64,000 nucleotides of DNA from Lunatimonas lonarensis. GTDB taxonomy: Bacteria; Bacteroidota; Bacteroidia; Cytophagales; Cyclobacteriaceae. The notes under the pieces are model-generated. The model saw only the letters and a list, made by a program, of their open reading frames with translations, ran no database searches and was not told the DNA's origin. Positions 63,852-64,000 of this stretch are shown here, piece after piece. The DNA is taken from assembly GCF_000390185.1 (NCBI RefSeq), contig NZ_AQHR01000021.1, forward strand, positions 35,062-99,061, written 5' to 3'. Each line of letters starts with the position of its first letter. Position 1 is the stretch's first letter. Position numbers and translations under genes: made by a program.

Positions 63852-64000
63852 ATGCTTCCTTTTCGTCGGTTAACCCGCAGGTACCTATTTATTTTATTAG
63901 TGATGTTTACATTCTCTGCGACATCCTTTGCGCAGGGGGATCGCCGGCCAAACATTGTCTACATTCTAGCCGATGACATGGGCATTGGGGATGTGTCCAG
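63852..64000 (+). CDS. Sulfatase, N-terminal part (3' end outside window)
   Basis: 49 complete codons from ATG 63852. A signal peptide (FILLVMFTFSATSFAQ) is followed by RPNIVYILADDMGIGDVS, the metal-binding start of the sulfatase family (Asp-Asp). The Cys/Ser-x-Pro-x-Arg site would lie outside the window. Exported sulfatases in this phylum remove sulfate from polysaccharides. Confidence 0.85.
   Translation, partial: MLPFRRLTRRYLFILLVMFTFSATSFAQGDRRPNIVYILADDMGIGDVS

Overview
The window looks like chromosomal DNA of a Bacteroidota bacterium, most likely of the order Cytophagales (Cyclobacteriaceae-like). The reasons are the repeated Bacteroidota-type promoter (-7 box TAnnTTTG, sometimes with an upstream TTTG), the near absence of Shine-Dalgarno sequences, loose-lipobox lipoproteins, DUF3078 and DUF1080 proteins, Gfo/Idh oxidoreductases with Tat-type signals, and the gene order prs-rplY-pth. 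No phage, insertion sequence, CRISPR array or rRNA was seen. There is one tRNA, tRNA-Leu(GAG).

Layout. 1-8.4 kb: envelope and housekeeping genes (TPR lipoprotein, AI-2E exporter, CDF metal exporter, M3 oligopeptidase, DinB protein, thioredoxin, DUF4442, M48 lipoprotein protease). 8.5-16 kb: DnaQ-like exonuclease, dnaB with a DnaA box upstream, the run etfB-etfA-bifunctional nuclease-nupC, and a cyclophilin. 16-26 kb: POT peptide transporter behind a structured leader, very acidic and tiny membrane proteins, orphan receiver domain, dCMP deaminase, murB, an aspartoacylase-like protein, pth, rplY, prs, tRNA-Leu, GNAT and Ogt.

26.5-33 kb is the most interesting part: a lasso-peptide-type RiPP cluster with an HPr-kinase-like enzyme, a sulfotransferase, a PqqD-like recognition protein (B1), a transglutaminase-like leader peptidase (B2), an asparagine-synthetase-like cyclase (C), an unlisted 34-residue precursor with its own promoter, a YdcF protein and a second HPr-kinase-like enzyme. 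The precursor ends in Ser, the residue that known lasso-peptide kinases phosphorylate. Its predicted core contains only Gly, Ser, Asp, Glu and Val, which is odd for a threaded lasso.

33-47 kb: a PglF/CapD-type nucleotide-sugar dehydratase, an unrecognised 713-residue protein next to an FAD oxidoreductase, a serpin lipoprotein, an almost gene-free 0.8 kb, then Gfo/Idh plus a HEAT-DUF1080-DUF1080 fusion. 47-64 kb: DUF3078 and DUF202 proteins, ppx and ppk1 converging, gyrB, a FAD protein with a CoA-binding protein, tryptophan 2,3-dioxygenase, a second Gfo/Idh-DUF1080 pair, a YfiT-like protein, an FAD monooxygenase divergent from a TetR regulator with two matching operators, an SRPBCC protein, an NAD-dependent epimerase and the start of a sulfatase. 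The two Gfo/Idh-DUF1080 sets suggest breakdown of glycosides through 3-keto intermediates.
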